Shown: positions 1-10,880 of the stretch, in pieces
Layout of the letters: every line of letters starts with the position of its first letter
Position numbering within the stretch: position 1 is the first letter of the stretch
Source: Dactylonectria macrodidyma
Lineage: Eukaryota > Ascomycota > Sordariomycetes > Hypocreales > Nectriaceae
NCBI GenBank assembly: GCA_020744425.1
Contig: JAGMUV010000035.1
Coordinates: 124,001-188,000, forward strand
Reading direction: 5' to 3'
DNA length: 64,000 bases
Program-made: the position numbers and the translations under genes
Notes under the pieces: model-generated
Told to the model about the DNA's origin: nothing
The model's input: only the letters and a program-made list of their open reading frames with translations
Database searches by the model: none

Positions 1-1
1 T

Positions 2-139
2 ACTGTCCACAATCTCCCGTACAATTGCAATACTTGGCCAGAGTTGCACACTCTGCTTATGGCGGCAAATTATACTGCAGAAGAGCTTATCAACACCTCC
101 CACGGCCATGTCCAAAAACTCTGCTCAAAGAGTTGGGGC
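2..139 (+). pseudogene. hAT transposase relic (central fragment)
   Basis: Reading from base 2, the frame gives TVHNLPYN, NTWPELHTLL and NYTAEELINTSHG. This aligns by eye with the segment containing WPELHALI and NYTAEDLISLSHG of the intact hAT transposase encoded at 41604-43835 on the opposite strand. Only about 46 codons are visible because the window opens inside the element. Downstream the similarity stops abruptly and no DDE core or dimerisation domain follows. It is therefore a fragment of a hAT-family cut-and-paste transposase. Whether the upstream part is intact outside the window cannot be seen. Confidence 0.75.
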
Positions 140-178
140 TTCCATGGAACGTAGTGGAGGGGATGCATCGGGAAATTT

Positions 179-415
179 TAAAAGGTGCACTATAAAAGCG
201 ACCGAGTGGTTAGAGGAAATGGCCGGCCGCCGTTTCTTCGTTGGGTTCATTCACTTCCCAGGCCACTGGGCGGGTGTGAGATGGGACCGCGTCCAGTGTC
301 ACCTCTATGTGTACGATACGCTTCGAGAAGGGCCGCTTGGGCATGTCCGCACAGCTACAGACGCGTTCGAGCGCATACTAGCCGCTGCCGAGCATGACAA
401 CGACCTCGCAGTCAT
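179..415 (+). pseudogene. possible C48/Ulp1-like cysteine protease fragment
   Basis: The open frame from about 108 to 476 contains FFVGFIHFPGHWAGVRWD followed by HLYVYDTLREG. A His-Trp pair followed about 16 residues later by Tyr-Asp is the pattern of the His and Asp part of Ulp1/C48 peptidases (H-W ... Y-D-S/T). The catalytic Gln and Cys that should follow are not visible: the frame runs into a C/G homopolymer tract and stops at 476. Such domains occur both in host SUMO proteases and in some fungal transposons. The neighbouring hAT relic at 2-139 suggests a degraded mobile element. Identification rests on a short motif only. Confidence 0.35.
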
Positions 416-483
416 CCCCCTCCCCCCCCCTTCACCGTGTCAGCTCAGGCCGGGAGGGGGGGGGTTGGGAGTGTGACTATTTG

Positions 484-1082
484 GCGGCTTGCTGAGATGG
501 CAAACGTAAGGTGAGAGGGAGTGAATGCTTCATCCGCCCGCAAGAAGTTTCTCACTTAGGTACATCATAGACAGGATTGATCCAGTAGCGAAGAGCTAGT
601 GGAATTGACGTCCATGGAAGTTGGGCGCACAGGCAGCAGTTGATGGTGCAACCTCCCATCTTTGCATCCTCCGCCGAGCAAGAGCTAGGAAACCAAGCTG
701 CGCGCCAACAGGTCGAGTCAGATGCATTCCAGGTACCCGTACTGTCGCAGAGCTCTGCTACTTTCATCGTCGAAAACCATCACAACCAGGGGTCTTATAT
801 ACCGGAAGGCATAAAATGAGGAAAAAGAAAGAAAAAATTGAGAAAAAAGACAAGGAAATGCCAGTGCGAAACAATGACTGCAACCCGAGAAGAAACGAAG
901 ACAAGCCCCCATGTGCTCCCCATGTAAATGTGCCCCCTCCCCCTCTCGTTACATCAGAAAGTCGTACACGGTCCTACTTGCCGGACCCCGATGCAAACCC
1001 ATGACTACCGAGCCCCGTATCACTTTTTCTCCGATCCATAACATCTAGCCAGCCATAAGGCGGCGAGTGCACAGATCACTCT
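484..1082. other. intergenic, nothing recognised
   Basis: No frame here resembles a known protein. There is a purine-rich stretch near 817-900. This is probably the 3' flank of the gene at 1083-1748. Confidence 0.4.
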
Positions 1083-1748
1083 TCATCGCATCTCCTTGGG
1101 CCGTGCCGTTGCTCCGTAGAACCCGCCGCCGTGGTTGCCGCCAGAGGCCTCACATGCCAGACACACGCCGACGCCGTAGACGCGGGTGTGTCTCGTCCAG
1201 CCAGCACCTCCGCCGTCAAGAACCCCAATGATCTCTCCCCTGACGTCGATCTCCAGGGCCCCCGCTGTCGGCGGGGCCGGAGGCAGCAACGGGCTTGTGG
1301 GTGGATAGGAGCTGGGAGAAAAGGCAAGATCGGCAGGATCCGATGCGCGGGACGAGGTCTGAGGGACGGGAACGCCGATGGGCAACGTCTTCTTGTAAGA
1401 ACGGCGGCGTGGGATGGAGGGAGATGACACGCTTGAGGGCAATATAGAACCCATGGTGGATGACATGTAGTCAGGGTTGGGCTGGCGCATGAAGCTGTCG
1501 TCACCAGGTCGCGGCCGGTCCTCAAAAGTGAAGACGGAGGTGCTCAGCTCGGGAGGCGTCAGAGGCGGTGCAGGAGGTGGACGCGCCATGAGTGGCCTGG
1601 GCATTGAATCACCTCCACCGAAGGCTGGGTTGGTCCAATTCGGGTCAATTACTAGCTTTTTAGCCAGCGCCTTCTCGTCTCTGAAGCCCTCGACGCTGGG
1701 GTTCTCGTCCTCCGTGGTCATGGCGGGCATGCGATCCTTCTCGTCCAT
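1083..1748 (-). CDS. hypothetical fungal protein, proline/serine-rich with conserved C-terminus
   Basis: The open frame extends from 1850 to 1083. I prefer the internal ATG at 1748 (MDEKDRMPAM...), giving about 222 residues, because the sequence before it is low in protein character; an upstream exon is possible. The middle is rich in Pro, Ser and Arg and probably disordered. The last 60 residues are more structured: IDVRGEIIGVLDGGGAGW, then HTRVYGVGVCLACEASGG and GGFYGATARP, ending EEMR-like (KEMR). That Gly/Cys-rich tail resembles an unnamed family I recall from other filamentous ascomycetes, but I cannot assign a function. No transmembrane segment or signal peptide is visible. It is one of the few stretches in the window that look like resident single-copy sequence. 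Confidence 0.55.
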   Translation of the reverse strand: MDEKDRMPAMTTEDENPSVEGFRDEKALAKKLVIDPNWTNPAFGGGDSMPRPLMARPPPAPPLTPPELSTSVFTFEDRPRPGDDSFMRQPNPDYMSSTMGSILPSSVSSPSIPRRRSYKKTLPIGVPVPQTSSRASDPADLAFSPSSYPPTSPLLPPAPPTAGALEIDVRGEIIGVLDGGGAGWTRHTRVYGVGVCLACEASGGNHGGGFYGATARPKEMR

Positions 1749-1850
1749 TGCCGAGACAGGTCGCGAAATCTGCGGTTGATAATGGTGATGGGGCAGGATG
1801 CTGGTCCTCGTGGGATTCGGCCTGTTAGCGCCGCGGAACTGTCGCAACAA

Positions 1851-4024
1851 TAGGTACAGGTGAGCTGCGCAGAAACGGGCGATGATGAAGAGTGCAAAAT
1901 GGCCAGGCCTGTCTGGACCGACGCCAGCGCGGATGGAGGAGAGTTGAAGTAGCTGCGAGTCGCTGTCATCGAGGTGATGGCGACGGGTGTAAGTTGCACC
2001 ACGCCACCTCGAATTGTTACAGGCATGGTGGTGACTCGTCGAAGGAAACTCAAATTGGCGCCGTCAGCGGGGTAACCTTGGGTCACTCTACTTCTGCGGT
2101 CAGACAATACTTCTGGGGTGATGCATGGGCTCTACGATCAGAGCCCCACCACGACGGATCACCAGTGATCGCGACGGCCATGCCTCTGATTGCCTCACAA
2201 GGCAAGGACTATATAGACAGGACCTTAAGCCCCTAGGACCAGGGCCTTAAGCTCCTTAGCTATCAACACACTTGGTTACACAAAGACTCACTTTTGCACA
2301 TTACCAGACCGTGACCTACATTGCTCACTACGACGTCCTGATCCACTCGATACGTCTCGGACCTACCCTGTACCTCAAGGTTAGACCCGACCGTCACACA
2401 GGGCCAGCGAGCAAAGGGGTTATCGCAGCGGACAAAGCGCAAGAAAGGCTGGTCGCATCTTTCAGTGTTCCTATGAGAGTTCGAACTAGGACTGTCTATC
2501 AGCGGTGCACAAGCTAGGGGACCGTGACTGTCCCATGACTGCGAGTGTCCCAGGACCGTATAAAAATCTAACGATAGTCCATCTGCAGAGGTTCGGAGTC
2601 GTAGAGAGAAGTAGTGCATGGGAACCGACGTTTTTGATATTTTTTTTTGACTGGTGGCTTCGATTGCAGACGCCTCGCTTACGAATGTCCATCCGAAGAT
2701 GTCACTCTAGGGCACACAGACCCACCGGTAAATACCGAATGCAATGCCGACGCAGATCTGCGTACGCGGATTCTGATACCAATTGCTTGGGCTCGACCAG
2801 GCGCACGCAGACACACCAGTTGAAGGTAATAGAGGCTGTCCTTCATTGGGTAGGGACCCACCACGGTAATGGTAATCGCCTTGATCTTCTCGACAAACGC
2901 TAGCGCGAGCCCTTTCGGCGAGTTGGGGTCTCAACGGGGTGTAGGAAGCGTGCCGAGCCTATCATTTTGATTGATGACGTGGGGAAGCCGTGAACTGCTG
3001 CAGCACATATATTGCCTCCCCCCACCTCGATCGACACGGACCATTACTGGCTGCATCGACAGCTACGTCAGGATTCCCGCGATTAGCACGAGCCTGCAAA
3101 ACCAAAGAAGCGGGGCCGAAAACTAAAGAATGAGCCAAAATCTCAGAACGACGAGTCAAGCAACGTTTGTTTACCCCGAGGATACGCTGCGGCGACGGAG
3201 ATTGGAGAGAAACCTCATCGCAGCTACTAAATGTCGCATCCGCAAGAGGGACGAGGCTTCGAAGCTGGCCTCCCAGGAGGTAGTAGACATGTAAGACCAG
3301 AATCGGTATTTTTCGTGCTGTTTTGACGAGGTATCTATCGAGATATACCATTTCAAAACCCAGCTTCTGCGGCACATTGCGACTGTGTGCTGATACAGAA
3401 GTATGTTACCAACGAGGCACGGCGATACGTTGACGGACTGATGACTCTTCATTTGCGTCAGTGGTTCCAGGATCACTATCTCAGCACTCACCAGGGGTGT
3501 CAACAGCAGAGTCAATGCTGTGCACTCTCTCTGTTCCGAACTCTGCTACCGAGTCGCATCTCGTCGTATAACATCGTCGTTTCGGCGCAAATAAGCTCGG
3601 CGACATCTCCAATCTTCCAAGCCATATGTCGGCTGAGCTCGGTCAATGCTGTCGCCGTCTGCGCTGGACGCTGAGGACGGCAGGACCTGTCCACTGCTGC
3701 GTGCTCGGCGAGCCCAACACCCCTCTTTCCCTATCGTTTTCCTATCGTTTTCCTATCGTACAAATGAGAGTAAATGAGCCGAGGAGACGTTCTCGAGGGG
3801 TTTCGATCTCGTTCAGATCTCGCTCGAGGCCATGCGCTACGGGCTCACCACGGACTGGGTCGAGCATGTGAAGGATAGCCGCAGCCTGAATACATCATTT
3901 ATTGAGCCTAGGCGACGGAGTAGAGAGAGCAATTATGGTAAGAATGTCACGACCATCACCCACCTGTGGTGGGGTGACACAGTTGGGCTGCGTGACCGGA
4001 ATTTCCCGTTACATCAGGCCCACA
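1851..4024. other. intergenic, no supported gene
   Basis: Many short overlapping frames occur but none shows a recognisable domain. A TTGGCGCCGTCAGCGGGG stretch at about 2053 looks like the primer-binding region that follows some Gypsy LTRs, and a TATATAGACAGG box lies near 2210, but no LTR pair or TSD could be delimited. The rest is unremarkable, apart from a short tandem repeat at 3730-3760. Confidence 0.4.
3730..3760. repeat. 11-bp tandem repeat, about 3 copies
   Basis: The unit CCTATCGTTTT starts at 3730, 3741 and 3752; the last copy is partial. This is a simple short tandem array in non-coding sequence. Confidence 0.8.
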
Positions 4025-4037
4025 TAACTTCTTAAAT

Positions 4038-4193
4038 GAGAGTCAAGCGAGGCCAAACGAAAGCGATCCAGGGAGAGAAAGTGGGGCTTTACTTGTGGTC
4101 AGGATTGAAGGTGGCAGAAATGTAAATAGCATAGCGTGTTCCGTGGCCCTATGAGATCCGTTCTCCCGGGCGTAATAAATCTACTACTACTAC
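4038..4193 (+). mobile_element. 5'-truncated LINE tail with 13-bp target-site duplication
   Basis: This 156-bp insert matches, in opposite orientation, the 3' UTR of the LINE at 5460-11242 (compare the block at about 5470-5625: same TTTACTTGTGGTCAGG, same GTTCTCCCGG, same AATAAATCTACTAC end). It ends in a (CTA)n tail. It is flanked by TAACTTCTTAAAT at 4025-4037 and again at 4194-4206, a perfect 13-bp duplication. This is the signature of target-primed reverse transcription with severe 5' truncation. It encodes nothing. It shows that the LINE family has retrotransposed here at least twice. Confidence 0.9.
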
Positions 4194-4206
4194 TAACTTC
4201 TTAAAT

Positions 4207-5459
4207 TCTCTGCCTTCTCTTTGCCCCATGCTATTCCTGATACGTCATTCGAACGTGTGAAAGTAGCGCGGAGGGGCCCAGTATTCTCTCCCCAACGGAA
4301 CGCCGAGTGTGGGCACCTGTTCGTCTTCCTGTGGCAAGGGGGCGGAGCTGTTGAAAGACAAAGGCCCCTGTGCCCCAAAAAATTATGTCTAAACGCTATT
4401 TCTAACCTGTGGCGAAGAGCTCCTGTGAATTCGATCCGAGCCTGGTAGCAGACTACACGGCGAACTGGGGTGCAACGCCGAAGAGGATGTTCAGAAGGCC
4501 CGACAGAGTCGCCCCTTCCTTCCGTGGATGATGACCTTCACGATGGAAGCCAATTGCCCCGGTTAGAGCCCGTTCCGGAACGTCGGAATCTCGGCAGTTC
4601 TCATCTTGGCTGGGAGAACCTTGATGGCTGACAGGGGCAATATTCTCTCGCGCTCAGCTGAAGGCCGCATGTCGCCCCCCTCGATGCTATTCGAGGTTTC
4701 AGCAACTTGCATCGGCGCTTGGTAAGATACACGTCACTCCCCTTAGTCCTATTGGATGAGGTTTCTGGGACTACCAGATTGCGTTTCTTTCGGCAGTTCT
4801 GGATCAGCTGATGGGACAGTAGATTAGTTTGTCACGGTATAACTTAGGACAGCCTCAATCAATGGTTCAGTCAATAGCATAGCGCCACTCGAAGCCTCAA
4901 TTGATAGTTTAGTCGATAGCGCCGCGCCATGTGAACGGTGAGGCTTGGCCCATGCCGAACAAGAGACTAGAGCGATTTTCAACCCCTCATCTAGGCCTAG
5001 CTCCGTAACAGAGCCATTGTCGTCAATAAATTTCGACTTCTTTGGAAGCCAGATCGTGTCTGCGTGCTGGGCATATACACTCACACTTTACGCGCGACGC
5101 ATACAAGCTTTGCCTGCGAGCTCCGCGCCTCATCATCTGACGAACCTCAAGAGCCAATCAAAATTTCAAATCTACCCCTTGCTTAAATCAAATCTACCCC
5201 TGGTCAAATTCAAATCATCCCCCGGTAAAAATCATACCTCCCCCCGGGTCTTGATCGGCTTGTCCCCCTGCCGAGTGACTTCTAAAATTCAACTCTTACC
5301 TCCCGTCATGAAACAAGTCAACCCCCTGTAAAGTGCTGTAAAGTGGGGCAAAAGAAATCAATTCTACTAGATTTGATTTTGGTATGTAGGACTGACCGTA
5401 GGGTAGAGTTTCGACTCGTGCGGCCACCACAGGGTACCGGTACGCACTACGCACTTGGG
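4207..5459. other. intergenic, AT-richer spacer without genes
   Basis: No convincing coding frame. Around 5160-5240 a loose TCAAATCTACCCC-like motif recurs three or four times (5166, 5187 and a degenerate copy near 5205). Nothing else can be supported before the LINE tail. Confidence 0.4.
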
Positions 5460-5767
5460 TAGTAGTAGTAGTAGTAGATTTATTACGGCCGGGAGAACGG
5501 ATCTCATAGGGCCATGGAACACGCTATGCTATTTACATTTCTGCCACCTTCAATCCTGACCACAAGTAAAGCCCCACTTTCTCTCCCTGGATCGCTTTCG
5601 TTTGGCCTCGCTTGACTCTCTCTGACAGGCCTGCTTGAAGGACAATTTCTCCAAGTGTTCAGCATCCTATCCTCAGCAGCTGAAGCGTGGTCTGTCAAAA
5701 TGAGGCTGTACCGTGTTAGTATTGTGCCACTGTTTCCTGGTTCCGGCTGTTAGTATGTCCCATTCTC

Positions 5768-8700
5768 CTACTTCACTCCCAACCTTCCTGTCTTCATCGC
5801 AAATTTGATCGTTGCTCGCACCGCCTGTAGGTTAGGTGACCACTTCGGTCCGTCCAATGCCGACTTTCCTCCCAAAAAGAACGATAGGTTTCCTATCTCG
5901 CTTTGCCTGATTTGTCTTATGCCTTCGCGTTGTGCGTCCCACTTGGTGCATCGAAAGAGGAAATGTTCCATCGTCTCGACTGCCCTTCCACAGTCGCACA
6001 AGTCTGATTCCACTGCACCGATCCTCGACAGGTAGCTGTTAATCCTCGCCATTCCCGTGCGCAACTGCGAAAGCGTGTCTGCTTCGCGCCTCTTCAGTCC
6101 GTCGTACAGCACCTTTGTGTGTTTTCCTGGTAGCGCTTTGTCAACCCTCTTGGAGAAGCCGCCCACTCTGTCCGGTAGTGTCTGGTGCTGTTGTAGCTGC
6201 TCTCTCGCTAGTCTTATCCGCGTCGATCGGGCTTGGTACGGCTGTGTCTCTGGCATGCGCCCCGATTCAGTTGCTCTCTGGGCCTGTCTCTTCGCCTTGG
6301 GCCCCAAGGGGAACGCATCATCCCGAGAGGGTACCCAAATCATCTTGACCCTGTTGTTGCCTTTTCTTAGCCGTCGGATGTGGTTGTAGATTTCTCGGAT
6401 GGCGCACTGTCCCGATTGTTGTCGTGGTCGCGCGATCGCCTTCAGTGCTGACTGGCCGCTTGACAGTATGGTAAGCCTTCGGTCCCGTAATCCGTCAGGC
6501 ATGCATCGCAATGCCATTGCTATCGCCCCTAGCTCGGCTGTGTAGGGGTTCTGGTCGTCTCGCGAGCCGAGAGTGACCGAGTACCTGGCCATGACCCTAT
6601 TCTCTCGCCCTGCTGCTTTGTGGCTGATGATGCCTCCCATGCCCGTCATTCCCCCTCTGTCGGAAGCGCTGGTCGCGATGGTGATGTCTTCGACACTGTT
6701 GGCTGCCGCTATCGCCACCTTCCGATCTGCCTCACACACCAGCGACACGCGGGGGTGCCACGGCGGTGCTGCATAGGCTTCGATTGTTTCCATCCGCCCG
6801 ATTCCGCTCTCGCCGAGGGCAAGCGCCAGTCTCTTCATCGGCGAGATGTACCTTCGACTCACTGATACTTTGAGTGTCGCTAGCGGGTGCTTCTTTGGCA
6901 GCGTGTGCATATTGATGTACAACTTCATTCCAGCCAGAGCATGTCGCTCGTGTACTGTTTGGATGTTGGCTTCCGCTTCAGCTACTGCCCTCGCCACCGT
7001 CTGGAAGGCTCCCGTGATGGCCCGCGCTCCTATTTTCTGTGCCCTGTTGAACTCTTTCAATTCCCTTTCGCCGCGCGCATGCGCCCATACGACAGACGCG
7101 TAGTCCATGGCTGGGGCAACGGTTGCGACGAAGAGTTGTCTGGCAGCTTGTGGTGGCAGCATCCTGAGTCTCCTTAGACACATGGCTGCCAAGAGACCTT
7201 TCGTGGCGGCCTTGGCCATGTGTTCCTTGAACCTGAGCCCCGTGTCCATGATTACCCCTAAGAGTTTGGCCTTCGCTTTGGGCTTGACTTCCTCTCCATT
7301 GATCGTGAACGGCGCCTCGCTGGTGCGTTCAGCTACGCGCGTGAAGTGGACAATTGCTGTCTTGTCATGCTCAAACGTTGCTCCACTGCGTTTCCCCCAC
7401 GCCAGTGTCCGGTCAATGATGGCTTGTATGCCGTCCCTGTTCGCCTCCGCCGTCGGCCCCGTGACCCAGGCCGAGTAGTCGTCGACAAACGCCATCGATC
7501 CGCCTTTCGAGTTAATCTTGCTTTGCACAAGGTCTGCGTTGAAGAACAGGAAAAGCACTGGCGAAAGCGGCGATCCTTGGGGAAGGCCGGCTTGCGGCAG
7601 CTCCCGTTGCTCTGACGTGTAGTCGTTCACCACAATGCTGGCCGTGCGATTGGAGCAGAACGCGCTTATCCATTGCACCAGCTTCTTGGGGATACCTCTT
7701 GCTTCCAGCCTCTGTAGCAGTCTGTCATCGAACACGCCGTTGTACGCGCCTTTGATGTCGAAGCTGGCCAGGCTGACCACCTTGCGGTTCCGCCATGCTT
7801 TGTACACTTGTTCTTGGAAGAGCAGCAGAGCCTGCTCTGCCGACCGCCGCTTCCTTGCCCCAAAGTGGTTTGTGGGCAGGAGCCCGAACGTCTCGGCGGC
7901 GTATGAGATCCTGTCCGCCACTACCGCCTCGAGGATCTTTCCCAGCGTCGACAGCAGCGAGATTGGTCTCCATGCCTTTGCGAGTGCGTAATCGCCCTTG
8001 TCCGGATTCTTGAGCGGGATGATCTTTGCGCTTCTCCACTGGTCTGGTAGCTGTCCTTCATCCAGTGAGGTGCGGAACAGATGCATCACGCGTTCCTTGA
8101 CCACCGGCCACAGTTGCTTCCACACCATCGCCGGCACGCCGTCTTCTCCGGGTGCTTTCCACGCCTTGGCTGCCATGACTTTTTCTTCCACCTCCTCCAA
8201 CGTCAAATCCGGCATTGCAACTTCTCTCCGCCGCGGCCGTGGACCTTCGTCTTCGATGGTTGCTGGTAGCGGCGGGAAGAATGTCGTCAGCAGTTCTTCT
8301 GCCTGTTCCGCTTTATCCTGCGTTGTCGTCCCGTCCGCCCTTTTCAGCCGGGGGATTTTGTCGCCGACCATGTCGCCACCAGGTTTAAGGTATTTGGCCG
8401 CCTGCCAGATGTTGGTCCCGTCTGCGAGGAAGTCCTCCCAGTGGGCCCTCTTCTGTCTTCTGATGGTGTCGTGGTACTCTTTGCCTGCTACCCTCGCTCT
8501 GCTTTCTAGGTTGTCCTGCCTATGGCCTGCGCGGCGCTGTGCCCTTGCCAGGTTCCTCCAGTACGTGTAGGCTTTCCGGAGTCGGGTGAGGTCTGTTGTC
8601 CACCATCTCTTTGCGTATGGTGATGGCTTCGCCCGAGGAACCAGTGCGTGGAATGCACCGAGGACTGCCTCCATCAACCTGTCCGTCTGTGCCTGAACTC

Positions 8701-9538
8701 CGCCATCCCACGGAAGTGGTGCTAGTTGGTCCTTCACCCTCTCCTTGATTGCATTCCACGGTGCGTTCTTGAAGAGAAGTCCAGGACCAGCTGTCCTCTG
8801 CGGCGTTGTGAGGTCAAACTCTGTCCGGATTGCCCTGTGGTCCGACCCGTGTTCGGTCTGGTGTATGCCGCAGTGGACCATCTCTTCAGCCAGTTCAGAC
8901 GACGCAAGCATCAGGTCGATCGTGCTCTCCGCACCACTCCTCTCCCAGGTTTTCGTTCCCCTGGGAAGGAGGCTGAGGAGGCCATGCTCGTCCATGAGGT
9001 CGATGATTGGATCTGCCTCCCCTTGGCGTCTGCCCGTCACCTCGTCACCTCCCCATAGTTGGTCGTGGCGGTTGAAGTCGCCTGCCAAGATCACGTCCGT
9101 TCTTTTCCCTGTGCTGTTGCGGAAACCCGTTATCGCCCTGTGCAGTTGCACCGTTGCCGTGCGTAGAGCATTCTCATTATTCCCTTCCACATACACCGAT
9201 ACCACCAGGACGTCCCGGTCGGGCAGTCGTATTATTGCTCCCGTCAGGTCGGCTGACGGTATCGGCACCTGTTCCGCCTCTAGATCCCTGCGGATCCAGA
9301 GCATGCTGCGGATCGGCCATCGCATCTCGTGTTTCTTCGTCGGTATCAATCTCGTCCAGTTTCTGTGGTTGTTCGGTGCTGTCACCACCGTACCGTCCAT
9401 GTTCAATGCGTATGGTTCGGCTACTGCCAGTACCGCGTAGTCCCGCAAGTCTCCGTCGTTCATCATGCTCAATTGCACCGCATCCCTCTTCCCCACGTTG
9501 AGCTGGAGGATCTGGAGGTTAGTGCACATTGCCGCCAT
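5768..9538 (-). CDS. LINE ORF2: APE endonuclease, reverse transcriptase, RNase H
   Basis: The frame is open from 9808, but the likely start is the ATG at 9538, which overlaps the end of ORF1 by 20 nt; the 90 codons above it are ORF1 read out of frame. About 1256 residues. In order: APE-like endonuclease with LQLNVGK, AEPY, AGDFNRHD, SGAESTIDL and GSDHRAI; reverse transcriptase with SFDIKGAYNGVF, GLPQGSPLSPVLF and the FVDD active site; an RNase H region (TAELGAIAMAL and VKMIWVPS are visible, while the usual first Asp context is weak: TSASDRGG); and a C-terminal CDCGRAVETMEHFLFRC zinc finger. It would nick the target and copy the element RNA onto it in the nucleus. No stop interrupts it, so the enzyme could still be functional even though ORF1 is not. 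Confidence 0.9.
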   Translation of the reverse strand: MAAMCTNLQILQLNVGKRDAVQLSMMNDGDLRDYAVLAVAEPYALNMDGTVVTAPNNHRNWTRLIPTKKHEMRWPIRSMLWIRRDLEAEQVPIPSADLTGAIIRLPDRDVLVVSVYVEGNNENALRTATVQLHRAITGFRNSTGKRTDVILAGDFNRHDQLWGGDEVTGRRQGEADPIIDLMDEHGLLSLLPRGTKTWERSGAESTIDLMLASSELAEEMVHCGIHQTEHGSDHRAIRTEFDLTTPQRTAGPGLLFKNAPWNAIKERVKDQLAPLPWDGGVQAQTDRLMEAVLGAFHALVPRAKPSPYAKRWWTTDLTRLRKAYTYWRNLARAQRRAGHRQDNLESRARVAGKEYHDTIRRQKRAHWEDFLADGTNIWQAAKYLKPGGDMVGDKIPRLKRADGTTTQDKAEQAEELLTTFFPPLPATIEDEGPRPRRREVAMPDLTLEEVEEKVMAAKAWKAPGEDGVPAMVWKQLWPVVKERVMHLFRTSLDEGQLPDQWRSAKIIPLKNPDKGDYALAKAWRPISLLSTLGKILEAVVADRISYAAETFGLLPTNHFGARKRRSAEQALLLFQEQVYKAWRNRKVVSLASFDIKGAYNGVFDDRLLQRLEARGIPKKLVQWISAFCSNRTASIVVNDYTSEQRELPQAGLPQGSPLSPVLFLFFNADLVQSKINSKGGSMAFVDDYSAWVTGPTAEANRDGIQAIIDRTLAWGKRSGATFEHDKTAIVHFTRVAERTSEAPFTINGEEVKPKAKAKLLGVIMDTGLRFKEHMAKAATKGLLAAMCLRRLRMLPPQAARQLFVATVAPAMDYASVVWAHARGERELKEFNRAQKIGARAITGAFQTVARAVAEAEANIQTVHERHALAGMKLYINMHTLPKKHPLATLKVSVSRRYISPMKRLALALGESGIGRMETIEAYAAPPWHPRVSLVCEADRKVAIAAANSVEDITIATSASDRGGMTGMGGIISHKAAGRENRVMARYSVTLGSRDDQNPYTAELGAIAMALRCMPDGLRDRRLTILSSGQSALKAIARPRQQSGQCAIREIYNHIRRLRKGNNRVKMIWVPSRDDAFPLGPKAKRQAQRATESGRMPETQPYQARSTRIRLAREQLQQHQTLPDRVGGFSKRVDKALPGKHTKVLYDGLKRREADTLSQLRTGMARINSYLSRIGAVESDLCDCGRAVETMEHFLFRCTKWDAQREGIRQIRQSEIGNLSFFLGGKSALDGPKWSPNLQAVRATIKFAMKTGRLGVK

Positions 9539-10156
9539 GTAGTTGTCGTACTCGGCAGTTGCGACTGAGCGATTCGTGTGGTCCTCTGCAGAGAACGCAC
9601 TTCGGCTCGATCGCCTGGCACTGTGTGTGCCGGTGTCCCCTTTCCGCACATTTGCCGCATCGCTGGGGTCTGTTGCAGGTGAAGGCTTTGTGACCAAGCT
9701 CCCAGCAGTTGTAGCATTGGACTGGGCCTTGGCGTCGCTCGAAAACGTTGGTGCTGGCCGACTCCCCAGCGAGGTGAAAGTATCTCTCTTCCAGCAAGCG
9801 TTGCGCATCGCTCACCTTCGTAACGTAGATCACCATCGAGCCGTAGGATTTCCCATTCTCCTTGTCGCTGAGCCACTGCATCTTGGCAATCGTCACTCCG
9901 TTCTCCTTTCCCAGCGCCTCCGCTGTGCCTGGCAGCACGTTGCCAGCTGCGTCCAGGACCGCTGCCCTGTTTGCGCCGTCAACTTTGACCGGATACAGTT
10001 GGTCCCTGAGGACTCTTGCGCCCTTGACTGCTGTCTTCTCTGCCGCTTCCTTGACGAGCTTCATCTCCGACTCGTCTCGGCAGATCACCTTAATACGGTC
10101 TGCGTTCTTTGCGTTCCTCACCACAGCTGCACACCTCCAGTCTTGTCGGCCCTCCT

Positions 10157-10374
10157 TGTGAAAGGCCTCTAGCGAGTTGATTCAACTAGCTAGTCCCTAT
10201 GCTGTTTACTTTCAAGGTGAAGAAGAAAGGAAAGAATCTAAATACAACCTGGGCGCGTGAAGACGCGTTATATCTTCTTTAATGTAGAAGATTCGAGAAT
10301 CAACTCGATGGCGTTGTGGCGAAGAATTCGGCTTGGCGGCAGAGCCGCCAGCCAAGTGGTCCTGACCCGTTACA
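10157..10374 (-). mobile_element. solo LTR inserted in LINE ORF1
   Basis: This 218-bp insert starts TGTGAAAGGCC and ends CCGTTACA on the plus strand, so the LTR on the minus strand is TGTAACGGG...TTTCACA with TG/CA ends. It is flanked by CTCCT at 10152-10156 and 10375-10379, a 5-bp target duplication. Removing the insert and one CTCCT rejoins the ORF1 frame (RKKEG then RQDWRCAAV). It has no internal coding region, so it is a solo LTR left by recombination between two LTRs. No full-length partner is in the window; the Copia LTRs at 38826 and 47707 are unrelated. Confidence 0.87.
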
Positions 10375-10848
10375 CTCCTTCTTTCGCATCTCCTCCTCAA
10401 TGGCCTATCGAATTCCTCCCACTTGCGCTTTGCCCTTCTCCTCCTCGTTGACACGCGATGTGTCGATAGTGCAGAAGAGAGTATCCGTAAGTGTGGATGG
10501 TGTTGTTTGCATCGACGCGAGGGTTTGAAGGTTGCTTGGCTGGCTTGACGGCGGGGTACGGGCTACGTCTGCATACGATGGGTGCGGGCTCGTCTGGGCG
10601 CTGTTGGCCTGAATACTTTTGGCCATCGCGTCTAGTTGCTCTCGCAACTGCTTTGTTTCTTCTGCCGCTTGTTCCCTCACCTGCCTGAGCTGTTCAATCA
10701 GCTGCTCGCGCATCTGTTTCATCTCACGTGCTGTCTGTTCCTGCATGCTTCTGGTTTCCTCGGCCTTTTTCCGGACGTCGGCCGCCTCGGCCCTGACCGT
10801 GCGTATCTCCTGCTGGAGTTGTCGGATCATCTCCAGCTGATCGCTAAT

Positions 10849-10880
10849 CACCTTTGTCGCTTTCCACCTTTGTCGCTTTC
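10849..10880. repeat. 16-bp tandem duplication in LINE ORF1
   Basis: ACCTTTGTCGCTTTCC at 10849-10864 is repeated at 10865-10880 with one difference in the last base. As 16 is not a multiple of 3, it accounts for the frameshift between the N-terminal and coiled-coil parts of ORF1. Confidence 0.85.

Noticed and set aside
2040..2410. TTGGCGCCGTCAGCGGGG and TATATA boxes suggesting a Gypsy LTR and primer-binding site
   Set aside because: No second LTR, no TG/CA ends with a TSD, and no gag or pol nearby; too weak to annotate.
7998..9440. Plus-strand frames of 190 and 231 codons inside the LINE
   Set aside because: They are antisense to the reverse transcriptase and endonuclease domains of ORF2, which have clear motifs.
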